Source of the DNA: an uncultured Lachnospiraceae bacterium
Lineage (GTDB): Bacteria > Bacillota > Clostridia > Lachnospirales > Lachnospiraceae
Assembly: GCA_905236925.1 (NCBI GenBank)
Contig: CAJOQS010000298.1
Location: 1 to 8,664 of the forward strand
DNA: 8,664 bases
Direction of reading: 5' to 3'
Under the pieces are notes generated by a model. That model did no database searches, was not told the DNA's origin, and saw nothing but the letters and a program-made list of their open reading frames with translations. Positions 1 through 5,037 of this stretch are shown here, one piece after another (within the stretch, counting starts at the first letter, position 1; every line of letters starts with the position of its first letter). The position numbers and the translations under genes are program-made.

Positions 1-149
1 TCCATCCTGCATCAACGACACACTCGCAGCTGTCCGATGAGGAACTGAAGGATCAGGGAATCAACAGAAACACGATCCGTCTTTCAATAGGAACGGAGCA
101 TATAGACGATATTATCGCGGATCTCGAAAAAGGATTTGCGGCAGTATGA
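1..149 (+). CDS. metY: O-acetylhomoserine sulfhydrylase (PLP-dependent), C-terminal fragment
   Basis: Only the last 48 codons are present, read in frame from base 3 to the TGA at 147-149. The visible peptide starts HPASTTHSQLSDEEL and continues through NTIRLSIGTEHIDDIIADLE. This matches the conserved C-terminal end of the Cys/Met-metabolism PLP family (MetY, MetB, MetC): the PASTTH segment, then an RLS.G.E..DDI.ADL helix. The family replaces the acetyl or succinyl group of an activated homoserine with sulfide or cysteine, or runs related eliminations. The match looks closest to MetY, but cystathionine gamma-synthase cannot be excluded from so short a piece. The catalytic lysine lies upstream of the window. 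cysK follows after 49 bp with no visible terminator, so the two are probably co-transcribed, joining homocysteine and cysteine synthesis. Confidence 0.75.
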   Translation, partial: HPASTTHSQLSDEELKDQGINRNTIRLSIGTEHIDDIIADLEKGFAAV

Positions 150-198
150 GATAGTGATAAAATAAAAAAATAAAAGAATCAAAGAGGAGAATAGGACT

Positions 199-1131
199 AT
201 GGCAAACATTTACAAGGGAACACTCGGACTGATCGGAAACACACCCCTGGTTGAGGTGACGAATATCGAGAAGGAGCTCGGACTCAAGGCAACCGTTCTG
301 GTAAAGCTCGAATATTTCAATCCTGCGGGAAGCGTTAAGGATCGTATCGCGAAGGCGATGATAGAGGACGCCGAGAAGAGGGGCGTGCTGAAGGAAGGGT
401 CGGTCATCATCGAGCCCACCAGCGGAAACACCGGTATCGGACTTGCTTCCATCGCAGCAGCGAAGGGATACCGCATCATCCTGACAATGCCGGAGACCAT
501 GAGCGTTGAAAGAAGAAATATCCTGAAGGCCTACGGCGCAGAACTCGTTCTCACAGAGGGCGCAAAGGGTATGAAGGGTGCCATAGCCAAGGCTGAGGAG
601 CTTGCAAAGGAGATCCCGAATTCCTTTATCCCCGGACAGTTCGTTAATCCTGCAAACCCTGCTGTTCACAAGGCTACGACCGGTCCCGAGATCTGGAAGG
701 ATACGGACGGAAAGGTAGATATCTTCATTGCCGGCGTAGGCACAGGCGGAACAGTAACAGGTACAGGCGAGTATCTGAAGGAACAGAATCCCAACGTAAA
801 GGTCGTTGCTCTTGAACCTGCCGATTCTCCCGTCCTTTCTGAGGGCAGAGCGGGTGCTCACAAGATCCAGGGTATCGGCGCAGGCTTCGTTCCGGATGTT
901 TTGAACACAAAGGTTTATGACGAAGTCTTCAAGGCTGCGAACGAGGATGCTTTTGCCACAGCCAAGCTCCTTGCGAGAAAAGAGGGCATTTCGGTAGGTA
1001 TTTCTTCCGGCGCTTCACTTTTCGCGGCGATCGAATATGCGAAGAAGCCAGAGAACGCAGGCAAGACCATAGTTGCCCTTCTTCCCGACAGCGGTGACAG
1101 ATACTATTCAACGGCACTCTTTACAGAGTAA
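199..1131 (+). CDS. cysK: Cysteine synthase (O-acetylserine sulfhydrylase)
   Basis: This cytosolic PLP enzyme makes L-cysteine from O-acetylserine and sulfide. The 310-residue length is normal for CysK. Visible family landmarks are GNTPLV at residues 13-18, the NPAGSVKDR segment with the predicted Schiff-base lysine K47, the substrate loop TSGNTG at 74-79, the phosphate-binding GTGGT at 181-185, and SSGAS at 269-273, whose serine normally contacts the PLP pyridine nitrogen. The C-terminus GDRYYSTALF is also typical. The ATG at 199 is supported by an AGAGGAGA ribosome binding site 8 nt upstream. It sits just downstream of a metY-like gene, consistent with a sulfur-assimilation operon. The stop codon is only 9 bp from the stop of the convergent phosphodiesterase gene, and no hairpin terminator separates them. 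CysK and CysM are hard to tell apart by motifs alone, but the length and C-terminus favour CysK. Confidence 0.96.
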   Translation: MANIYKGTLGLIGNTPLVEVTNIEKELGLKATVLVKLEYFNPAGSVKDRIAKAMIEDAEKRGVLKEGSVIIEPTSGNTGIGLASIAAAKGYRIILTMPETMSVERRNILKAYGAELVLTEGAKGMKGAIAKAEELAKEIPNSFIPGQFVNPANPAVHKATTGPEIWKDTDGKVDIFIAGVGTGGTVTGTGEYLKEQNPNVKVVALEPADSPVLSEGRAGAHKIQGIGAGFVPDVLNTKVYDEVFKAANEDAFATAKLLARKEGISVGISSGASLFAAIEYAKKPENAGKTIVALLPDSGDRYYSTALFTE

Positions 1132-1140
1132 GTCGACAGA

Positions 1141-1662
1141 TCAGACCTCCAGATTTTTAAATGTAAAAATGCCTTTTTCCAAAACCAGAAAGCTGTGTCC
1201 GGAATTCTGTTTGGGTATGGATACCGATCCGGGATTTAAGAAGCGAATACCGGCACGGGTTTCATCGAGCGGTACATGAGTATGGCCGTAGATCATTACA
1301 TCCCCTTCCTTCATAGGGAGGGGATTTTCTATGTTATAGTGATGTCCGTGTGTCAGATAAACGGTCTGTCCGCTGTCGGTCATTATAACGGCGTAGTCGG
1401 CCAGAACCGGGAACTCAAGGACCATCTGATCCACCTCGGCCTCGCAGTTGCCGCGTACGGACAGGATCTCGTTCTTAAGTCCGTTGAGCATTGCGATCAC
1501 TTCCTTCGGCGCGTAATCCTTCGGAAGATCGTTTCTCGGACCATGATAAAGCAGATCGCCGAGAAGTATAAGGCGGTCCGCTTTTTCGGAATTGTATGCG
1601 TCGATCAGCTTTCTACAATAGTAGGCTGAACCGTGTATGTCGGATGCTATCAGCAGTTTCAT
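1141..1662 (-). CDS. yfcE: YfcE/MJ0936-family metallophosphoesterase
   Basis: This 173-residue protein carries the full set of calcineurin-like phosphodiesterase metal ligands: D8 and H10 in SDIHG, D36 in LLGDLLYHGPRND, N72 in VRGNCE, H105 in LTHGHHY, and H127/H129 in YGHTHVP. That pattern and the small size place it in the YfcE/MJ0936 group, Mn-dependent cytosolic phosphodiesterases that hydrolyse model phosphodiesters; the physiological substrate is generally not known. The LNPGSVSIPK segment near residue 145 is also characteristic of the group. The ATG at 1662 is preceded by GAGGTAAG two bases upstream of the start (1665-1672), a close but plausible site. It is the last gene of a four-gene unit, 28 bp downstream of the acetyltransferase stop. 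No terminator follows it before cysK, which is transcribed toward it. Confidence 0.9.
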   Translation of the reverse strand: MKLLIASDIHGSAYYCRKLIDAYNSEKADRLILLGDLLYHGPRNDLPKDYAPKEVIAMLNGLKNEILSVRGNCEAEVDQMVLEFPVLADYAVIMTDSGQTVYLTHGHHYNIENPLPMKEGDVMIYGHTHVPLDETRAGIRFLNPGSVSIPKQNSGHSFLVLEKGIFTFKNLEV

Positions 1663-1690
1663 ATCTTACCTCGCGATGTGATCGATTTTC

Positions 1691-2236
1691 TTATTCAAAA
1701 ACAAGCGAATACCTTCTGTGGTCACGCTCGACTCCCGCTATGGAGTGGGATTTTCTCGCGATCCCTTCAAACTCAAAGCCAAGTTTTTCTATCAGCATAA
1801 GGGAGGGGATGTTCTCGGGGAGGACATCGGCCTCTATTCTTTTTACACCGTAGTTTTCTCTGATAAGGGGGAGCAGGAACGATATTGCCTCATACGCGTA
1901 GCCCTGCCTTCTGTAATCTGCGTCGGTGCGATAACCCAGAGCACACCTGTGCCCTCCGTCCTCGGTCAGATAGGAGAAGCTGACATTGCCTATGATGTGA
2001 TCCGGCTCGTCCTTTAAGAAAGTGTAATAGCGCACGCCGGACGAACGCAGGAACAGCTTCTGCTCCGCGGCGAGAGCCTGCTCCTGATAATCAAGGGTAT
2101 AGAATTCGTCGCCGTAATGCCTGTCCCAGCGGGCAAAATCCTCGCGGTTGCGCGAAAAATAATCAAGTACGAGCGGAGCCATGCTCTCCTCGCCTGCGGT
2201 GAGGACCAGACGCTCGGTATTGTATGTGAAACGCAT
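1691..2236 (-). CDS. GNAT-family N-acetyltransferase (RimJ/RimL-like)
   Basis: This is a 181-residue acetyltransferase of the Acetyltransf_3 (RimJ/RimL) type. It opens with the usual TERLVLTAG strand, carries IIGNVSFSYL (81-90) as the strand before the acetyl-CoA site, and has the pyrophosphate-binding loop RRQGYA at 109-114 followed by a helix. The ENIPSLMLIEKLGFEFEG segment is the typical motif B, in which the asparagine and serine sit near the acceptor site. Members acetylate ribosomal protein N-termini, amino acids or antibiotics; the substrate cannot be read from this sequence. The ATG lies 7 nt after the stop of the radical SAM gene. The nearest GAGGAG is about 15 nt away, so translation probably depends on coupling to the upstream gene. 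Family assignment is secure; specific function is unknown. Confidence 0.88.
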   Translation of the reverse strand: MRFTYNTERLVLTAGEESMAPLVLDYFSRNREDFARWDRHYGDEFYTLDYQEQALAAEQKLFLRSSGVRYYTFLKDEPDHIIGNVSFSYLTEDGGHRCALGYRTDADYRRQGYAYEAISFLLPLIRENYGVKRIEADVLPENIPSLMLIEKLGFEFEGIARKSHSIAGVERDHRRYSLVFE

Positions 2237-2243
2237 CCTGTTT

Positions 2244-2942
2244 TCAGTCGACTCCTCTCAGCTGTGTGTTGGGTATATTGGGCAGGACTGCCCGGCGGAA
2301 GCTTTCCATGGCCTCACGGGAAGGCGCCTTCAGACCCTCGGGATTTATCATGTCCTCCGATGACTTGAACTGCTGAAGGTAGTAGGCGGAAGCACCCTTT
2401 AGCCATGCTCCGATCTGGAGAAAATCCCGAAGCTCATGAATTCCTTCTACGACTGTAGTGCGAAATTCATACGGCGTATCGTGCTGCATGATAAGATCGA
2501 CGGAGCGAAAGATACAGTCCATCGAAAAATCGCGGAGCCCTGCCGCTTTACCGTATCCGGAGGGGGAAGACTTGATATCCATCGCGACATGATCGACCAT
2601 TTTCCGGTCCAGCATATCTTTGAGCATGTCCGGGTTGGTCCCGTTGGTATCCAGCTTTACCAGAAGCCCGATGGCGCGGATCTTTTCGATGAATCCCGGC
2701 AGATCGGAATTCAGTGTCGGTTCGCCGCCGGTTATGCAGACACCTTCGAGCTTTGCGGCCCGGGAGGCGAGTTCTGTAAGGACGGTCTCTTCTGAGATCA
2801 GGGGCTGCGAGGACGGGTCAAGAACAAGGGTCCCGTTATGACAGAAGGGACAGCGGAAATTGCAGCCTCCCGTAAATACGGTTGCCGCTATCTTCCCGGG
2901 ATAGTCGAGGAGTGTGAGCTTGGCAAAGCCGTGTATCTTCAT
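2244..2942 (-). CDS. nrdG: Radical SAM activating protein of the anaerobic ribonucleotide reductase type (NrdG2-like)
   Basis: This 232-residue protein has the radical SAM cluster motif C27-x3-C31-x2-C34 (CNFRCPFC), which binds a 4Fe-4S cluster, and the SAM-binding GGEPT at 72-76. The N-terminus (KLTLLDYPGKIAATVFTGGCNF) is that of the family annotated as anaerobic ribonucleoside-triphosphate reductase activating protein. Such proteins install the glycyl radical on NrdD under anaerobic conditions. It is longer than classical NrdG (about 155 residues), as expected for the NrdG2 subgroup. No nrdD is visible in the window, so the partner enzyme is inferred and another glycyl-radical enzyme is possible. 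The ATG overlaps the tadA stop as ATGA, and AGGGAGG (2949-2955) lies 6 nt upstream, so it is translationally coupled to tadA. Confidence 0.85.
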   Translation of the reverse strand: MKIHGFAKLTLLDYPGKIAATVFTGGCNFRCPFCHNGTLVLDPSSQPLISEETVLTELASRAAKLEGVCITGGEPTLNSDLPGFIEKIRAIGLLVKLDTNGTNPDMLKDMLDRKMVDHVAMDIKSSPSGYGKAAGLRDFSMDCIFRSVDLIMQHDTPYEFRTTVVEGIHELRDFLQIGAWLKGASAYYLQQFKSSEDMINPEGLKAPSREAMESFRRAVLPNIPNTQLRGVD

Positions 2943-3424
2943 ACCATCCCTCCCTTGTCCTCTTCCCTTCTTGCCGCCTTTTCGGCGCGGTTGCGCTCAC
3001 GAAGCGATTTAAAGAAGATCTGAAGAATATCTGTGCATTCGTCTCTTAAAACACCGATCGTTGTTTCGACCTGATGGTTGAACTGCGGCATATGAAGTAT
3101 GTCAAGTATGGAGCCGGCACAGCCCGCCTTCGGGTTCATGGTCCCGATCACAACACGGTCGATACGGGATTGCACAATGGCGCCGGAGCACATCTGGCAG
3201 GGTTCCAGGGTAACATACATCGTACAGCCCTCCAGACGCCAGTCTCCGAGCTTTCTGCTGGCCTGATCGATCGCGGTCAGTTCGGCATGGGCGAGCGTAC
3301 TCTTGCGGGTGTTTCTACGGTTGTAGCCCCGGCCCACGACCCTGCCGTCACAGACGATGACACAGCCGATGGGGACTTCACCGAGTTTAAGGGCGTGTTC
3401 GGCCTGAACAAGGGCTTTTTTCAT
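2939..3424 (-). CDS. tadA: tRNA-specific adenosine deaminase TadA
   Basis: TadA converts adenosine 34 to inosine in the tRNA-Arg(ACG) anticodon so that it can read CGU, CGC and CGA codons. The zinc and proton-shuttle motif HAE is at residues 46-48 (H46 ligand, E48 catalytic) and PCQMC at 75-79 (C76, C79 ligands). GEVPIGCVIV, the FNHQVE segment and the basic C-terminal tail are typical of the bacterial family. Coordinates start at the first in-frame ATG (3424), but this is probably not the true start. That ATG lacks a properly spaced ribosome binding site, and TadA proteins normally have a few residues before the Y-M-K helix. A CTG at 3445, 8 nt after a perfect AGGGAGG, would add seven residues (M/L-DTDTKY) and fit the family. 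An upstream in-frame TGA at 3473-3475 limits any extension. It is the first gene of the minus-strand unit. Confidence 0.93.
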   Translation of the reverse strand: MKKALVQAEHALKLGEVPIGCVIVCDGRVVGRGYNRRNTRKSTLAHAELTAIDQASRKLGDWRLEGCTMYVTLEPCQMCSGAIVQSRIDRVVIGTMNPKAGCAGSILDILHMPQFNHQVETTIGVLRDECTDILQIFFKSLRERNRAEKAARREEDKGGMV

Positions 3425-3453
3425 ATATTTGGTGTCGGTATCCAGGCGTGCCG

Positions 3454-3460
3454 CCTCCCT
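3454..3460 (-). promoter_or_regulatory. Shine-Dalgarno of tadA, pointing to a CTG start
   Basis: On the minus strand this reads AGGGAGG. The in-frame CTG at 3445-3443 follows after exactly 8 nt, the usual spacing in this window. The first in-frame ATG (3424) is 29 nt away. No ATG, GTG or TTG occurs in frame between the upstream stop (3473-3475) and 3424. Confidence 0.6.
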
Positions 3461-3512
3461 TCGTTTTTTTCGTCATTACAGACCGGAAAGACCCGATCCG
3501 CATTTAAAAATA

Positions 3513-3541
3513 ATTATATGACAAGCCCGGACAAAAGAGAA
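3513..3541 (-). promoter_or_regulatory. Candidate promoter of the tadA operon
   Basis: The minus strand has a perfect TATAAT at 3518-3513. A poor -35 (TTCTCT, 3541-3536) sits 17 nt upstream. The position, about 65 nt before the proposed tadA Shine-Dalgarno, suits a promoter for the four-gene unit. The -35 is weak, so the call rests on the -10 and its location. Confidence 0.4.
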
Positions 3542-3543
3542 GA

Positions 3544-3555
3544 CTATCGCGATAG
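3544..3555. repeat. Perfect 12-bp palindrome CTATCGCGATAG
   Basis: The twelve bases equal their own reverse complement. The site lies just upstream of the -35 side of the candidate tadA promoter, where a dimeric regulator could bind. No loop or U-tract follows, so it is not a terminator. The cognate regulator is not identifiable from sequence. Confidence 0.5.
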
Positions 3556-3670
3556 AATTTTTCGGGTAATAATGTTAACCATTTTCAAGTCTACTGCTGT
3601 CGAAGGCAAAAAAAGTTTGAAAAAGCGTAATACTGCGCTGTTTTAAAGCGATGAAAGAGCGCGGGATATC

Positions 3671-3713
3671 TATATTTTGTGTTTACAATTATGCTCCGAA
3701 ACTACATTTTGTG
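3671..3713 (+). repeat. Direct repeat upstream of the veg promoter
   Basis: TATATTTTGTG (3671-3681) and TACATTTTGTG (3703-3713) match at 10 of 11 bases. Their starts are 32 bp apart, about three helical turns. The second copy ends 29 bp before the proposed -35 of veg. An activator-binding pair is possible, but chance in AT-rich DNA is also plausible. Confidence 0.35.
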
Positions 3714-3742
3714 ATTTTTTACCGCGCAAACAGTGATAATCT

Positions 3743-3771
3743 TTGACTTTTAGGGCCTTGCATGATAAGAT
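3743..3771 (+). promoter_or_regulatory. Promoter of veg
   Basis: TTGACT (3743-3748) and TAAGAT (3766-3771) are separated by 17 bp. The -35 matches five of six consensus bases and the -10 four of six. Transcription would start near 3778, giving a leader of about 50 nt before the veg ATG. Confidence 0.6.
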
Positions 3772-3799
3772 ATGTTGTAGTTGGGGGTCACACAACATA
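3771..3799 (+). repeat. 8-bp inverted repeat at the veg transcription start
   Basis: TATGTTGT (3771-3778) pairs with ACAACATA (3792-3799) around a 13-nt G-rich loop. It begins at the last base of the -10 and covers the predicted start site. It could be an operator or, if part of the transcript, a 5' hairpin. No U-tract follows. Confidence 0.45.
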
Positions 3800-3828
3800 C
3801 TAAATATAGATGAAGAGGAGAGCAAGAA

Positions 3829-4068
3829 ATGAGGCAGCCTGCAAACATGTGCTATATTTACAACCTTATTCTGAACAACATGGGCAAAAGAGTTCTCGTC
3901 AGGGAAAACCACGGAAGAAACCGGTCTGACATTGCTGAAGGAGTTATTTCCGAAATGCATCCTCATGTATTCTGCGTGACTTACGATGGCGACCGTCCCG
4001 AGGCTGCGAAGCAGATTTCCTACAGCTACACGGATGTTCTTATCAAGGATGTTGAATTGGTTTTCTGA
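3829..4068 (+). CDS. veg: Veg-family small protein (DUF1021)
   Basis: The 79-residue product resembles the Veg family. In Bacillus subtilis Veg is a highly expressed protein of about 86 residues reported to stimulate biofilm matrix gene expression; its molecular activity is unsettled. The shared core runs from MGKRVLVRENHGRNR (18-32), through EGVISEMHPHVFCV (37-50), to ISYSYTDVL (63-71) and VELVF at the end. The fold is expected to be a small beta barrel. The first 17 residues (MRQPANMCYIYNLILNN) look divergent. Start choice is clear: GAGGAG (3815-3820) lies 8 nt before the ATG. It has its own good promoter and is followed by a strong terminator at 4100-4139, so it is probably a single-gene transcript. 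Two cysteines (C8, C49) are present. Family membership is confident; any regulatory role here is inferred. Confidence 0.85.
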   Translation: MRQPANMCYIYNLILNNMGKRVLVRENHGRNRSDIAEGVISEMHPHVFCVTYDGDRPEAAKQISYSYTDVLIKDVELVF

Positions 4069-4099
4069 AAAAACAGGGGTTAACTTTTTTGAGATTATT

Positions 4100-4139
4100 G
4101 ACGATATATTCCGTACAAAGGAGTGTATCGTCTTTTTTT
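4100..4139 (+). terminator. Intrinsic terminator after veg
   Basis: A 13-bp stem pairs 4100-4112 with 4120-4132 (outer arms GACGATA and TATCGTC, two internal G-U pairs). The loop is 7 nt and seven T residues follow (4133-4139). It lies between veg and the next gene, whose ribosome binding site starts 14 nt after the T-tract. Confidence 0.88.
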
Positions 4140-4167
4140 GGCTTTTTTTATCAAGGAGGATAAACAA

Positions 4168-4917
4168 ATGGCTATTAACGGGATCAACAATTCAGCTTCT
4201 GTAAACGCGACTTATGAGAATCTCACCGTGTCGGCTGAGATAACCAAGACCACGGCTTCGGCCTTTTCCGCAAAGAGCCCTGCCGCGGTATATGAAAAGG
4301 GCAAGGATGCCAACGAGATACCTGCCGATCACAAGATCGATTTTGAAACCTTAGATAAGCTCAAGGCCGATGCGGAAGAGCGTACGGCACAGCTTCGCGG
4401 CCTTGTTGAGAAGCTTCTGCTCAAGCAGGGCGGAACAATAAACAATTCACAGGGACTGGCGAGCGTTTTCAAAAAGCTCGAAGTCGATGAAGAGACCCGT
4501 GCGCAGGCACAGGAGGATATTTCCGAAGACGGATACTGGGGCGTTGAACAGACTTCCGATAGGATCGTTTCTTTTGCCAAGGCACTTGCGGGCGACAACG
4601 CCGAGCTTGCCGAGAAAATGTACGAGGCTGTAAAGGAAGGCTTCAGACAGGCCGGTATCGAGTGGGGAGAGGATCTTCCCGACATATCGAAGGAAACCAT
4701 GGATGTGACCTATAAAAAGCTTGAGGAGTGGATCGAAAGCCTGGGCGGTCATGTGAATAAAGACAGTGATAACGGCGGAAACAGCTATGCGGCAGCAGGA
4801 GCGACCGCGACCACCACTACAGTCAAGGTGACCGCTTCCTACACCAGGGCATCGGTAAGCTACAACAGTGTCGACAGCATTACGGCAGCCGGAACCGCTC
4901 AGGAAGAAGAAAAGTAA
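4168..4917 (+). CDS. Conserved-looking hypothetical protein, cysteine-free, Ala/Thr-rich ends
   Basis: I do not recognise a named family with certainty. The 249-residue protein has three parts. Residues 1-55 are Ser/Ala/Thr-rich and look disordered, opening MAINGINNSASVN. Residues 58-192 are charged and mostly helical, including the distinctive segment DGYWGVEQTSDRIVSFAKAL (121-140) and LPDISKETMDVTYKKLEEW (170-188). Residues 199-249 are low-complexity Ala/Thr/Ser/Val with an EEEK end. It has no cysteine, no signal peptide and no membrane segment. The central segment faintly recalls DUF5610-like proteins with a W..E.TA.RI..FA pattern, but that is from memory and untested. The ATG is chosen because AGGAGG (4154-4159) lies 8 nt upstream. 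It stands alone between two terminators. A surface, flagellar or export-related role is only a guess. Confidence 0.8.
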   Translation: MAINGINNSASVNATYENLTVSAEITKTTASAFSAKSPAAVYEKGKDANEIPADHKIDFETLDKLKADAEERTAQLRGLVEKLLLKQGGTINNSQGLASVFKKLEVDEETRAQAQEDISEDGYWGVEQTSDRIVSFAKALAGDNAELAEKMYEAVKEGFRQAGIEWGEDLPDISKETMDVTYKKLEEWIESLGGHVNKDSDNGGNSYAAAGATATTTTVKVTASYTRASVSYNSVDSITAAGTAQEEEK

Positions 4918-4930
4918 GAATGGAGCTAAG

Positions 4931-4963
4931 AAGGGGACATCAGGTGATGCCCCCTCTTTTTTT
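4931..4963 (+). terminator. Intrinsic terminator after the 4168-4917 gene
   Basis: GGGGACATC (4933-4941) pairs with GATGCCCCC (4946-4954), with one A-C mismatch and an AGGT tetraloop. Seven T residues follow at 4957-4963. It begins 13 bp after the stop codon. Confidence 0.92.
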
Positions 4964-4993
4964 CGTATTTTTTTACCGTTTATTTATGGACTA

Positions 4994-5017
4994 ACACGTG
5001 TGCGTGTGATAGTGTGA
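4994..5017 (+). repeat. GTGTG-rich repeat cluster before the histidine kinase
   Basis: The palindrome ACACGTGT (4994-5001) runs into two tandem CGTGTG units (4997-5002, 5003-5008) and a further AGTGTGA (5011-5017). It lies between the upstream terminator and the kinase ribosome binding site, in the expected promoter region. No good -35/-10 pair was found here. OmpR-type regulators often bind direct repeats, so autoregulation is possible but untested. Confidence 0.3.
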
Positions 5018-5037
5018 AAAGTAAGGAGGAGCAGGGC

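Larger units (their letters stand above)
3476..3828. other. Intergenic region between the tadA operon and veg
   Basis: This 353-bp AT-rich stretch separates two divergent transcription units. No convincing coding frame or RNA gene was seen in it. It holds the candidate tadA promoter (3513-3541), a perfect 12-bp palindrome (3544-3555), a near-identical 11-bp direct repeat (3671-3681 and 3703-3713), and the veg promoter with an overlapping inverted repeat (3743-3799). Confidence 0.7.

Noticed and set aside
112..861. Minus-strand 249-codon open frame across cysK
   Set aside because: It lies antisense to a clear cysK with all motifs intact, has a cysteine-rich, low-quality composition and no ribosome binding site.
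3074..3646. Plus-strand 190-codon open frame opposite tadA
   Set aside because: The minus frame carries intact HAE and PCxxC deaminase motifs; the plus frame has no recognisable domain.
3476..3740. SRP RNA or tRNA gene next to tadA
   Set aside because: tadA often neighbours small RNA genes in Firmicutes, but no cloverleaf, GGTTCGAATC-like arm or SRP helix could be found here.
4069..4094. A-tract, GGGGTTAAC and T-tract right after veg as a terminator
   Set aside because: The A and T runs could pair, but there is no GC stem; the hairpin at 4100-4139 is far better.
5014..5037. GTG at 5014 as start of the histidine kinase
   Set aside because: It would place the AGGAGG site inside the coding sequence; the ATG at 5038 has that site at ideal spacing.
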